From Acinetobacter sp. BY419 (lineage in GTDB: Bacteria > Pseudomonadota > Gammaproteobacteria > Pseudomonadales > Moraxellaceae): a stretch of DNA of 64,000 bases. Of this stretch, positions 47,360-56,589 are shown piece after piece; position 1 is the first letter of the stretch, and each line of letters starts with the position of its first letter. The stretch covers positions 62,001 to 126,000 of the forward strand of contig NZ_JAGFXZ010000002.1 of assembly GCF_019038395.1 (NCBI RefSeq), written 5' to 3'. The translations under genes and the position numbers were made by a program. The notes under the pieces were generated by a model. It searched no databases, was not told the DNA's origin, and worked only from the letters and a program-made list of their open reading frames with translations.

Positions 47360-48412
47360 ATGAGTCAAGCACAATCTTCCAATTCCAATATCCCTGATAC
47401 TGATTTCAATTTACTTGAAGATTCTGAGGATGCAGATAACCATACTTCAGAAGCAACTGCAACACGTTTATCGTTGCAATTTCAACTGGATGAAACTTAT
47501 ATCGGGCAACGTATCGATCAGATTGCCGCAATGGTCTGGAGCGATTTTTCCCGAGAAAAATTAAAGCAATGGATCAAAGAAGGTAATTTATTGGTGAATG
47601 GCCAACCGGTCAAGCCTAAATTTAAAAGTGATGGTTTTGAAACCCTGAGCTTAAATGTCGAGCTTGAAGCGCAAACGCGCAGCCTGCCGGAAGATATTCC
47701 ACTGGACATTATCTATGAAGACGATGACATTATCGTCATCAACAAGCCTGTAGGCATGGTCGTCCATCCGGGCGCTGGCAATACGTCTGGCACCCTGGTC
47801 AATGCTTTGTTGCATCACTACCCAAAATCGGCTGAACTGGCGCGTGCCGGTCTGGTTCATCGTATCGATAAAGATACCAGCGGTTTATTGGTCGTTGCCA
47901 AAAATCTTGAATCACAGTTTTCTCTAAGCAAACAGCTTGAGAAGAAATCCGTGTATCGTTTGTATGATCTGGTGGTTTACGGCAATATTATTGCTGGCGG
48001 TACAATTGATGAACCGATCAAGCGCCATCCGGTGGATCGTGTGAAAATGACTGTGCTTCCGGGTGGTAAAGATGCCGTGACGCATTACAACGTCAAAGAA
48101 CGTTTCCAGCATTTCACTCGTGTCCAGGCCCGTCTAGAAACCGGTCGTACCCATCAGATTCGTGTACATTTTAGCTATATCGGCTTTGGCCTGGTGGGCG
48201 ATCAGGTGTATATGCCACGTGTACGTATGCCTGCAGGTGCATCACAATTACTCGATGATACTTTACGTGGCTTTAAACGTCAGGCCTTGCATGCAGCGAA
48301 ACTTGGTCTGACCCATCCGCGCACCAAAGAAGAAATGACCTTTGAAGCGCCGTGGCCGGAAGACTTTGCCAATCTGGTTGAAGTACTACGTACCGAAAAC
48401 AAAGCCTATTAA
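47360..48412 (+). CDS. rluD: 23S rRNA pseudouridine synthase RluD
   Basis: Makes pseudouridines at 1911, 1915 and 1917 of helix 69 of 23S rRNA. 350 residues: an acidic N-terminal extension (about 1-36), an S4 RNA-binding domain (about 48-105) and the catalytic domain with Asp170 in HRIDKDTSGLLV. GAGCAA precedes ATG 47360. Followed by pgeF 38 bp downstream, a conserved pair. Confidence 0.95.
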   Translation: MSQAQSSNSNIPDTDFNLLEDSEDADNHTSEATATRLSLQFQLDETYIGQRIDQIAAMVWSDFSREKLKQWIKEGNLLVNGQPVKPKFKSDGFETLSLNVELEAQTRSLPEDIPLDIIYEDDDIIVINKPVGMVVHPGAGNTSGTLVNALLHHYPKSAELARAGLVHRIDKDTSGLLVVAKNLESQFSLSKQLEKKSVYRLYDLVVYGNIIAGGTIDEPIKRHPVDRVKMTVLPGGKDAVTHYNVKERFQHFTRVQARLETGRTHQIRVHFSYIGFGLVGDQVYMPRVRMPAGASQLLDDTLRGFKRQALHAAKLGLTHPRTKEEMTFEAPWPEDFANLVEVLRTENKAY

Positions 48413-48449
48413 TTTTTTTATTTAGCCCGCGTCAACGTAAGGAATCGAG

Positions 48450-49190
48450 ATGCAATTTGTACCAGGACTTCCACAAGGTGTGTATGTGGGTCAGACCCGT
48501 GTTCATCATGCGAAAGTGCAGCCATCCACTCAGCCTGAGCTTGCAGGTTTTAATCTGGCCTTGCATGTACAGGATGATGCGCAACGGGTACAACAGCATC
48601 GTATGGCTTTATTACAGGATTTCGCTACTTTTGGCGTAGATAAAATTACCTGGATGACCCAGACGCATAGCACCATCTGTCATACCATTAATGAACAGAT
48701 GCCTTTTGAGGCACTGGTCGGAGATGGTCTGATCACCCAGCGCAAGGCTCATGCCTTGATGATGATGACTGCAGACTGTTTGCCGGTGGTACTAGGCAAT
48801 GCTGAAGGTACGGAAGTTGCTAACTTACATGCCGGCTGGCGTGGTCTGGCGGGTGGCATTATCGAAAATACCCTTGCTGCTATGCAGACTCCGCCGACCT
48901 GGGCCTGGCTTGGTGCAGCAATCAGTCAGCCTTGTTTTGAAATTGGCACTGAGGTAAAAGTGGCTTTTTGCAGTAAATATCCTGAACTGGACAGTGCATT
49001 TCGGCCCGGTGTACAGACAGGTAAATATTATGCCGACCTGTATGCGATTGCGCGTTATATCTTGCAGCAACACGGGGTAGATACCGTGCTGGGGGGGGAT
49101 CAGTGTTCTTATCGTCAGGCGGATGAATATTTTTCTTATCGCCGCGAAGCTAAAACAGGGCGCATGGCGACATTCGTGTTTATGACATGA
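48450..49190 (+). CDS. pgeF: PgeF/YfiH, laccase-domain protein
   Basis: Member of the YfiH/PgeF family, reported as a peptidoglycan editing factor that prevents misincorporation of L-Ser, with purine nucleoside phosphorylase/adenosine deaminase-like activity in relatives. 246 residues with the metal-site motifs TADCLPVVLGN (about 110-120) and HAGWRGLAGG (about 129-138), plus a His at THS near 71-73. AAGGAATCGAG precedes ATG 48450. It follows rluD and precedes the flavodoxin-like gene. Confidence 0.9.
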   Translation: MQFVPGLPQGVYVGQTRVHHAKVQPSTQPELAGFNLALHVQDDAQRVQQHRMALLQDFATFGVDKITWMTQTHSTICHTINEQMPFEALVGDGLITQRKAHALMMMTADCLPVVLGNAEGTEVANLHAGWRGLAGGIIENTLAAMQTPPTWAWLGAAISQPCFEIGTEVKVAFCSKYPELDSAFRPGVQTGKYYADLYAIARYILQQHGVDTVLGGDQCSYRQADEYFSYRREAKTGRMATFVFMT

Positions 49191-49230
49191 AAATGTTAAA
49201 CTTAACTGAATTTTTTGTCTTTTGAGCGTT

Positions 49231-49791
49231 ATGTCCCTATCTTCCAAATCTGTTGCGATTGTTTATCATAGTCCTTATGGACACACGGCTAAAGTGGCAA
49301 ATTTTATTGCCGATGGTGCACGAGAAACCGGTGTTCAGGTGCATATGATGAATGTCGAACATATAGACTGGGATGTGCTTGATGCCGCAGATGCGATTAT
49401 CTTTGGTTGTCCGACCTATATGGGTAGCTTGACCTCTGCTATGAAGCTGTTTATGGAGCAGTCTTCCAAGCGCTGGCTGGCACGTAGCTGGCACGGCAAA
49501 TTGGCAGCTGCTTTTACCAATGGCGGCGGGCTCAGTGGCGACAAGCTGGCTGTGTTGCAGCAGATTAACCTGTTTGCCATGCAGCACGGTATGTTGTGGA
49601 GTGGTTTACCATTGATGCCAACAGGTCGTGCCGTGACTGATCTGAATCGGATGTCGAGCTTTTTGGGCCTGATGACCCAGTCGGATAATGCGCCGGTAGA
49701 AGTGACCCCGCCTGAAGGTGACTTAAAAACTGCTTTCTGGTTTGGTGAATATCTTGCTTTGACTCTGGCGCGTTTAAATAGCCATTCTTAA
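49231..49791 (+). CDS. Flavodoxin-like NAD(P)H:quinone oxidoreductase
   Basis: A 186-residue WrbA/flavodoxin-fold protein expected to bind FMN and reduce quinones or similar acceptors. The phosphate loop YHSPYGHTAKVANFI (about 11-25), the FGCPTYMGSLTSAMKLFME segment and AAFTNGGGLSGDKLAVLQQ are typical. The start is ATG 49231 (MSLSSK); an upstream TTG in frame is less likely. It shares orientation with pgeF but stands 40 bp apart. The acceptor is unknown. Convergent with smpB at a bidirectional terminator. Confidence 0.85.
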   Translation: MSLSSKSVAIVYHSPYGHTAKVANFIADGARETGVQVHMMNVEHIDWDVLDAADAIIFGCPTYMGSLTSAMKLFMEQSSKRWLARSWHGKLAAAFTNGGGLSGDKLAVLQQINLFAMQHGMLWSGLPLMPTGRAVTDLNRMSSFLGLMTQSDNAPVEVTPPEGDLKTAFWFGEYLALTLARLNSHS

Positions 49792-49811
49792 AGCAGCCTG
49801 CTTAACGCTAT

Positions 49812-49843
49812 AAAAAAACCTCCAATGATGTGGAGGTTTTTTT
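49812..49843. terminator. Bidirectional terminator between the quinone reductase gene and smpB
   Basis: Stem AACCTCCA with TGGAGGTT flanked by long A- and T-runs between convergent genes. Confidence 0.9.
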
Positions 49844-49862
49844 ATATTCAAGTTTTAATCCA

Positions 49863-50342
49863 TTATTTATGGAAAATTCGCGCTTTGTCACGTTGCCAGT
49901 CACGGTCTTTTTCAGTGGCACGCTTGTCATGTAGTTGCTTGCCTTTCACCAGTGCAATTTCCAGCTTGGCATGCGGGCCTTTCCAGTAACAGGCCAGTGG
50001 TACGCAGGAATAACCTTTCTGGTTAATCGCGCCCATCAACTTTTCAATTTCACGACGGTTCAGCAGCAACTTGCGGGTACGGGTAGCTTCGGGCACCACG
50101 TGTGTTGAGGCACTCAGCAAAGGCTGAACTTGCGCACCAAACAGGAATGCTTCACCATTTTTAAAGGTAATATAGCTTTCCACAATGGTCATACGACCGG
50201 CACGCATTGATTTGACTTCCCAGCCCTTTAATGACAGTCCTGCTTCAAATTTCTCTTCAATAAAATAATCGTGGCGGGCACGTTTATTCAGTGCAATAGT
50301 ACCGCCATTATTTTTTTTTACTACAATAGATGCTTTCGCCAT
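49863..50342 (-). CDS. smpB: SsrA-binding protein SmpB
   Basis: Brings tmRNA to stalled ribosomes. 159 residues with N-terminal [29 protein letters not shown], the [11 protein letters not shown] strand and the basic C-terminal tail ([19 protein letters not shown]) that enters the mRNA channel. Start ATG 50342. Divergent from coaD; the tmRNA gene itself is not in the window. Confidence 0.96.
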   Translation of the reverse strand: MAKASIVVKKNNGGTIALNKRARHDYFIEEKFEAGLSLKGWEVKSMRAGRMTIVESYITFKNGEAFLFGAQVQPLLSASTHVVPEATRTRKLLLNRREIEKLMGAINQKGYSCVPLACYWKGPHAKLEIALVKGKQLHDKRATEKDRDWQRDKARIFHK

Positions 50343-50463
50343 AATCTGATACTTCCAAACGTGCTGCTATTGTACCGCAACTAGAAATAAGGTGAAGTTT
50401 TTTAAATTAATGAGGATTATTCACCAAAAAAACAAGTTTTTGCTAAAATAAGATTCTACATAA

Positions 50464-51238
<775 letters not shown>

Positions 51239-51264
51239 TTGCGATATTTGGTACTATGCCGCTC

Positions 51265-51638
<374 letters not shown>

Positions 51639-51670
51639 AACAAATTTTGATCAAACAGTGCATTATGGGG

Positions 51671-51699
51671 TTGACGTTTTTTTTGTAAAATCCCATAAT
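51671..51699 (+). promoter_or_regulatory. tRNA-Met promoter
   Basis: TTGACG at 51671-51676 and CATAAT at 51694-51699 with exactly 17 bp between, followed by a GC-rich discriminator (GCGCGCAC) typical of stringently controlled stable-RNA promoters, 16 bases before the tRNA. Confidence 0.82.
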
Positions 51700-51714
51700 G
51701 CGCGCACAGTTTAA

Positions 51715-51791
51715 GGCTATGTAGCTCAGTTGGTTAGAGCACCGCACTCATAATGCGGGGGTCACAAGTTCAAGTCTCGTCATAGCCACCA
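51715..51791 (+). tRNA. tRNA-Met (elongator, anticodon CAT)
   Basis: 77 nt with encoded CCA. The acceptor GGCTATG pairs with CATAGCC, including a G1-C72 pair, which excludes the initiator. D-arm GCTCAGTTGGTTAGAGC and anticodon loop CTCATAA fit the elongator form. Transcribed from its own promoter and closed by its own terminator. Confidence 0.95.
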
Positions 51792-51798
51792 TATTTTG

Positions 51799-51830
51799 AA
51801 AAAACCCACTCCGATTGAGTGGGTTTTTTT
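51799..51830 (+). terminator. Terminator of tRNA-Met
   Basis: Stem AAAACCCACTC with GAGTGGGTTTT, loop CGATT, long T-run, eight bases after the tRNA. Confidence 0.92.
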
Positions 51831-51890
51831 ATGCTTTTAGAAAAGTAAATGATAAGATGATTGGGAATAAGCAACTGAATTTTAATAAAA

Positions 51891-53316
51891 ATGACTGCAA
51901 ATCAATTGAATTGGTCAAAAGATAATTTTGAAAATATTGAAACCGCATGGGAAGGTGATCTCTGGGATCGACGTCGCTTGGGTGAACAGCTGACTAACTA
52001 TGTTGATCGCCTGCAATGTGGTGCAGTTTTGGCCTTAGATGCACGTTGGGGTGAGGGTAAAACATGGTTTGTAAGGGCACTGGAAAAAATATTTAGAAGA
52101 TGAAAAGCACAATGTTATTTATTTGGATGCCTTTGCAAATGATTATTTAGATGATCCTTTTTTAATGATTGCAGCAGAGATTAGCCAAGCTTTTAAAGAT
52201 TCTGATGAAATTGGAATTGAAGAGATTAATGATTTTAATTCAAAGACTGCCTCGGTTTTAATTTCTCTGGCAGCTGTAATACCAATGATTGCAGCTAAAG
52301 CTGGAATGCATTGGATAGGTTTAGGTGGAGCAGGTGAGACAATAAAAGCAGTTTATGATGAGGGGAAGGATGTTTTTGATGTTGCTAGTGAGGAAATAGC
52401 ATCTAAAGTAAAAGAACAGATAGAAAAGAAAATCGAAAATCATCATATAGAAAAACAAACGATTCAGGATTTTAAGAAAGAATTAGCCGAACTTGCTGCT
52501 CAATTAGAAAAACCTTTAGTTTTTATAATTGACGAACTTGATCGTTGTCGTCCTGATTTTTCAATCCGTTTAATTGAGCGTATTAAACACTTTTTTGATA
52601 TTCCAAAAATTGTATTTATTTTGGTCATGAATAAGTCCCAATTACTACAATCCGTCAAGAAATTTTATGGTTATGATTCTGAAATGAATGGTGATTATCT
52701 TGAAAAATTTGTAGATTTTACTGTTCATATGTCTAGCGAAAGTGATATTTATGATTTTGAAGAAGTAATAAAATATCAATTGTTTAGAATTGGTGAGTTG
52801 GATTCATTTAATGATAGAAGTGAGTTATTTTATTGGACATTAGGGTTGCAGTTAGATCAAAAGTTTAATAGTAGAGAGTTAATAAAAAAGTTGAATAAAT
52901 ATGCTTTGTTGCGAACATCACATCAAAAGAAAAATTTAATTTTAATTAGTTTAATAATGGGACAAGAACCTTATGCCAATTATCATATTTTTATCAGTTC
53001 AGTCGTCAAAAAAATAAACGCATATTTATGTACTGATAAACGCCTCTTTATGCAAAGACATAATTTGAGTACATGGGGTTCTAATGGGATTAATGATATT
53101 GGAGAGTCAGAGTGGTTTAGATTGATTTTAGAGAAGGACTTGGATATTACAGATACATTTATTGATAAGCTTCTTGCTGCATATGAAAGTGCTAATAAGA
53201 GTAGTGATCCTGAGTACCAATTAAGTAATACTTTAAAAAATGTATCAATTACTGAACTAGATCATTCGAGTAATTTTATTAAAGATTGGCAGTCATACAT
53301 CCATAAAGGGCTTTAA
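51891..53316 (+). pseudogene. KAP-family P-loop NTPase, disrupted by one extra A
   Basis: Two frames give one about 474-residue KAP NTPase. 51891-52103 encodes the N-terminus with Walker A (DARWGEGKTWF, residues 50-60), and 52090-53316 the remainder: DAFANDYLDDPFLMIAAEI, hydrophobic stretches at about 52250-52335 that may be membrane segments, and Walker B with LVFIIDELDRCRPDFSIRLIE. Deleting one A from the run of six at 52084-52089 restores the frame as ALEKYLEDEKHNVIYLDAF. As written, translation stops right after Walker A. KAP NTPases are membrane-linked and often found in mobile or defence contexts. The gene is clearly more AT-rich than its neighbours and lies just after tRNA-Met, suggesting acquisition. 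No partner gene adjoins it. It may be a recent pseudogene or an assembly error. Confidence 0.82.
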
Positions 53317-53318
53317 TC

Positions 53319-53394
53319 TTATAATTGATGAAAATATTTAACTAATTTTACCACATCATCCGTTTGCAGTTGCTCACGAAGTTTTTAAAATGAT
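53319..53394 (-). pseudogene. Fossil 3' end of a CatB-like acetyltransferase gene
   Basis: On the minus strand this stretch reads KLREQLQTDDVVKLVKYFHQL and a stop, against KMREQLQTDDIQQLALYLT at the end of the acetyltransferase encoded at 55007. The DNA matches too (for example TCATCYGTTTG on the plus strand of both). A missing T breaks the frame upstream and similarity fades beyond about 53394. It lies between the KAP NTPase stop and clcA, in the same orientation as the intact gene. Confidence 0.65.
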
Positions 53395-53441
53395 TAAATA
53401 ACAAATGCTTATCCACACCTCTAGATTTTTAGCTGATATGC

Positions 53442-54818
53442 TTATTTTTCTTTAGACTGATCCGGTTCATTCTCCGAACTGTCTAAAGTACTTTTTAAAA
53501 TTGCACTGTAGATTGGCGTTGCACCTAAAGTTTGCGCCATAAATGTCGCTGCCAGACAGGTAATAATTAGCGGTAAAATGAGTACAAAACTTCCCGTCAT
53601 TTCCATGACAACCATGATGCCTGTCAGTGGGGCGCGAATTGTGGCAGCAAAAAGACCGGCCATCCCCAACACCGCACAGCTAAGTAATTCAATATCATAT
53701 TGAGGAAAAACAGGCTGTGCGATCATCCCAAACATCACCCCTATAATTGCACCTAAAGCAATTATCGGTGCGAAAATACCGCCAGGCGCACCTGAGCCAA
53801 AACATAAAATAGTCGCAATAAAGCGTAAACACAGAAGAATCAAAAGCGGATAGAACATGGCCATGCCATCTACAAGATTGGGTAAAAGAGCGAAACCTCC
53901 CCCTGTCATTTCAGGTTTCAGCACGCTTAAAACCCCAAAAGTACCTGCAAGCACAGCACCCGTTAAAGGAAAGAAAAATCGTTTCTTTTGATAAAACAAA
54001 CCCAGAAGACGACGTAAAGTTAAAATGAGAAAATTGGATAAAGAACCAATCAGGCCAAGAAACAAACCTAAAAAAATATAAATCCAGACAGATTTTAAAG
54101 GGGCTGCCAAATAAGTCCCAATATCTAAAATAGGATTAGACCCCATAATGAACTGATAGACCATGCAAGAAGTAATACAGCCAACAAAAATAGCCTTAAT
54201 AGACGCCTTGGTATAAGTAAATTCAGTTCGCATCTCTTCAATGACAAACAAGATCCCACTCAGCGGTGCATTAAATGCGGCAGTAATACCTGCACCTGCG
54301 CCAGTTGCAATGAGTGTATGCTGAGACTCTTTATTTTTGGCTTTACAGATGTCGGCAGTCATTTTCCCAAGGTTGGCCCCTATTTGTACAGTAGGCCCTT
54401 CACGTCCTAAGACCATTCCACTCCCTAATGCGCCTAAACCACCAAAAAACTTAACAGGAATGACACGCCACCATCGTACTGGACGTAAATCAAGTAATGC
54501 TCCCTCGACTTCAGGAATTCCTGACCCTCCTGTTTCGGGAGCAAACCTTTGTACGAGATAATATGCAAATGCACCCATAGCAGCCGTAATACAGAAAATC
54601 AAAAAATAGCTTAAATGGGGCGATTCCTGCTGAACATGCTGTGAAAACTGTTCACGGTAGCTAACGATATAGTTAATACAAATATGAAAAAGGGAGCCAA
54701 GCAAACCTGTTGCAGCACCCACAATGCTCGCTAATATAAGAATGATAAAGGGTGAGCGTTTTTGCCAGCTTTCTATCTTTTGAGTTGCAGTGCTTGCGAG
54801 CTCTCTGGGTGTATGCAT
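53442..54818 (-). CDS. ClC-family chloride channel/antiporter
   Basis: A 458-residue ClC protein, likely a chloride/proton antiporter or fluoride-insensitive channel of the inner membrane. The three anion-selectivity motifs are visible: GSGIPEVEGAL (about 97-107), GREGPTVQIGANLG (about 138-151) and GAPGGIFAPIIALGA (about 346-360). Around ten to twelve hydrophobic helices. The 'gating' Glu is present in GREGP (E141 region). It carries no C-terminal CBS domains. The gene is flanked by the intact acetyltransferase on one side and its fossil on the other, hinting at a rearrangement. Confidence 0.9.
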   Translation of the reverse strand: MHTPRELASTATQKIESWQKRSPFIILILASIVGAATGLLGSLFHICINYIVSYREQFSQHVQQESPHLSYFLIFCITAAMGAFAYYLVQRFAPETGGSGIPEVEGALLDLRPVRWWRVIPVKFFGGLGALGSGMVLGREGPTVQIGANLGKMTADICKAKNKESQHTLIATGAGAGITAAFNAPLSGILFVIEEMRTEFTYTKASIKAIFVGCITSCMVYQFIMGSNPILDIGTYLAAPLKSVWIYIFLGLFLGLIGSLSNFLILTLRRLLGLFYQKKRFFFPLTGAVLAGTFGVLSVLKPEMTGGGFALLPNLVDGMAMFYPLLILLCLRFIATILCFGSGAPGGIFAPIIALGAIIGVMFGMIAQPVFPQYDIELLSCAVLGMAGLFAATIRAPLTGIMVVMEMTGSFVLILPLIITCLAATFMAQTLGATPIYSAILKSTLDSSENEPDQSKEK

Positions 54819-55006
54819 GCGCTATCCTGAACTTGGATTTTTAATTATAATTGAACACCTTCGCGGTATTTTTACAAAGTCCACTCATAAACTAAGTTAC
54901 ACCTATAGCATTAACAATGCTGGATGTAGAGTTTTATCTCACCACTTCATGAGAGAAAATGTAAGCACTTTCTAGCTACTGAGGATCTGCGCGGGCTTTA
55001 TTGACT

Positions 55007-55621
55007 CTATGTTAAATAAAGTGCCAATTGCTGAATGTCATCTGTTTGTAATTGTTCACGCATTTTTAAAAACTGCTTTTCATCTAGGTCATAGAGCTTA
55101 AGAGAAAGCAGTTTTTCTATATCTTTTTCAGGAAAACGATATTTAATAATTTTGGCAGGTACACCACCCACTACTGCATAAGGTGGCACATCTTTAGTGA
55201 CCACAGCTCCCGTTGCCACCACAGCACCTTCACCTAATTTTACACTCTGCATAATCATGGCTCGGGAACCAATCCAGCAACCATCCCCAATGATTGTATC
55301 GCCCGCAGGTACAAAACTGCGTGTATCGAAGGGAAAGGCTGAAATCCAGTCAGTACGGTGTAATTGGTTACCACCCATCATGATCACGCATTCTGCGCCA
55401 AAACAGACAAAATTGCCGATATAGAGCTGATCAATCGGTTTATCGGGGGTAGAGGGCTTGTCATGTAGATAACGTACCACACAGCGCTCAAAACCCTGAT
55501 CCCAGTAGGCTGAGTAGTATGAGTAATTCCCTTTGATATGAATATTCGGATTTTTCACTGTTTTAGAAATGAATTCGAATTCACACCAGTGTTTGACAGG
55601 GGAGTTGATCAGATTATCCAT
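55007..55621 (-). CDS. CatB-related O-acetyltransferase
   Basis: A 204-residue hexapeptide acetyltransferase of the xenobiotic (XAT/CatB, Vat) class, acetylating a hydroxyl on a small molecule such as an antibiotic or sugar. The left-handed beta-helix spans about 60-165 with imperfect [LIV]GxxxxI repeats (IGNFVCFG, IGDGCWIGSRAMI, LGEGAVVATGAVV). The catalytic-type His lies in GGNQLHRTDWIS, and the loop FDTRSF fits XAT enzymes. Acceptor unknown; chloramphenicol resistance should not be assumed. C-terminal helices end in KMREQLQTDD, whose copy survives at 53319. Confidence 0.88.
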   Translation of the reverse strand: MDNLINSPVKHWCEFEFISKTVKNPNIHIKGNYSYYSAYWDQGFERCVVRYLHDKPSTPDKPIDQLYIGNFVCFGAECVIMMGGNQLHRTDWISAFPFDTRSFVPAGDTIIGDGCWIGSRAMIMQSVKLGEGAVVATGAVVTKDVPPYAVVGGVPAKIIKYRFPEKDIEKLLSLKLYDLDEKQFLKMREQLQTDDIQQLALYLT

Positions 55622-55702
55622 AGAAAAAATGTACGACTGGGGAGGTTGATGAATTATAGTTGAATTTAAGCAGCGCTTTGAAAAAGATAATTTGAGGAGA
55701 TC

Positions 55703-55915
55703 TTATTTAAAAAAATTCCACAGCACCATAAATAACCCTTTTATGCAATTAGGAAAAAGAAAACCCGAAATTGCAGAGCTAAGCGTCGTGATTGAAATAA
55801 TGAGGATAGAACTGGTATGTGTATCGATGAAGTATGACCAGTTGATCGCGATGGCAATACCGAGGATCACACCACCGAGCGCATAGTAAAAAGCCTGTAT
55901 GACACGATCATCCAT
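55703..55915 (-). CDS. Possible small membrane protein, 70 aa
   Basis: Two hydrophobic segments (about 9-28 and 36-56) in a short reading frame starting MDDRVIQAFYYALGG. No family recognised and no good ribosome-binding site before ATG 55915; AT-rich sequence could produce such a frame by chance. Gene status is uncertain. It lies between greA and the acetyltransferase gene. Confidence 0.42.
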   Translation of the reverse strand: MDDRVIQAFYYALGGVILGIAIAINWSYFIDTHTSSILIISITTLSSAISGFLFPNCIKGLFMVLWNFFK

Positions 55916-55974
55916 AACTGAAAATCTACTTATTGTTTTCTTATAAATTAAAGCTAAACCAATAATTTTGCAAT

Positions 55975-56000
55975 AAAAAACCCCTCAATCGAGGGGTTTA
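55975..56000 (-). terminator. Terminator of greA
   Basis: Stem CCCCTC with GAGGGG, loop AATC, U-run on the minus strand, 20 bp after the greA stop codon. Confidence 0.88.
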
Positions 56001-56020
56001 AAATCAAATCGCTTTAAAAA

Positions 56021-56497
56021 TTAAAGATATTCAACTTTCACAATTTCGTACTCAACTTCACCATTCGGTGTTGTGATTTTCGCATCGTCGCCTTCGTACT
56101 TGCCCAAAAGGCCACGCGCGATCGGAGAGTTCACAGAGATCTTGTTGATCTTAAAGTCTGCTTCGTCATCACCCACAATTTTATAGGTCTTTTGCTCTTC
56201 AGTGTTTAGGTTTTCGATGGTCACAGTCACACCAAAAACCACACGACCTGATTGCTCAAGTTCTTTAACATCGATGACTTGGCAAGCACCAAGTTTGCCT
56301 TCGATGTCCTGAATACGGCCTTCACAGAAACCTTGCTGTTCACGCGCTGCGTGATATTCCGCATTTTCTTTTAAGTCGCCATGTTCACGCGCTTCAGCAA
56401 TCGAAGCACTAATACGTGGACGGTCAACGTTTTTCAGTTGATGTAATTCTTTCTCTAAGGCAATTTTGCCTTCAGGAGTCATAGGATAACGTTGCAT
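56021..56497 (-). CDS. greA: Transcription elongation factor GreA
   Basis: Rescues backtracked RNA polymerase by stimulating transcript cleavage. 158 residues: N-terminal coiled coil (about 10-75) with the acidic tip [15 protein letters not shown], whose Asp and Glu reach the active site, and C-terminal FKBP-like domain with [18 protein letters not shown]. The start is ATG 56497 with GAGGGA just upstream; the ORF extends four codons further. It sits downstream of carB behind a terminator, as in other gammaproteobacteria (carAB-greA). Confidence 0.96.
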   Translation of the reverse strand: MQRYPMTPEGKIALEKELHQLKNVDRPRISASIAEAREHGDLKENAEYHAAREQQGFCEGRIQDIEGKLGACQVIDVKELEQSGRVVFGVTVTIENLNTEEQKTYKIVGDDEADFKINKISVNSPIARGLLGKYEGDDAKITTPNGEVEYEIVKVEYL

Positions 56498-56540
56498 GTT
56501 GTCCCTCAAAAGTCAGTTGAAAGATATAAAATCTATAAAT

Positions 56541-56577
56541 AAAAAAAAGCCCGCCACCAAGAAAGTAGCGGGACTTC
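56541..56577 (-). terminator. Terminator of carB
   Basis: On the minus strand AGTCCCGC pairs with GCGGGCTT, followed by an eight-base T-run, about 15-45 bp after the carB stop codon. It lies between carB and greA. Confidence 0.82.
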
Positions 56578-56589
56578 TTGGAAACTTAA

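Noticed and set aside
51715..51791. tRNA with CAT anticodon being initiator or tRNA-Ile2
   Set aside because: The G1-C72 pair excludes the initiator, and the body matches elongator tRNA-Met.
52084..52092. Programmed ribosomal frameshift in the KAP gene
   Set aside because: The needed shift is +1 and there is no RF2-like site; a simple extra A is the simpler explanation. Transcriptional slippage remains possible but a run of six A's is short.
51715..53316. Integrative element at tRNA-Met
   Set aside because: I found no integrase and no duplicate of the tRNA 3' end downstream; only the AT-rich KAP gene suggests acquisition.
54790..54975. 61-residue plus-strand reading frame upstream of clcA
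   Set aside because: It overlaps the clcA start on the other strand, has no ribosome-binding site and no coding character.
55007..55621. Chloramphenicol resistance gene catB
   Set aside because: The fold class matches but many relatives acetylate other substrates; sequence alone does not support a resistance claim.
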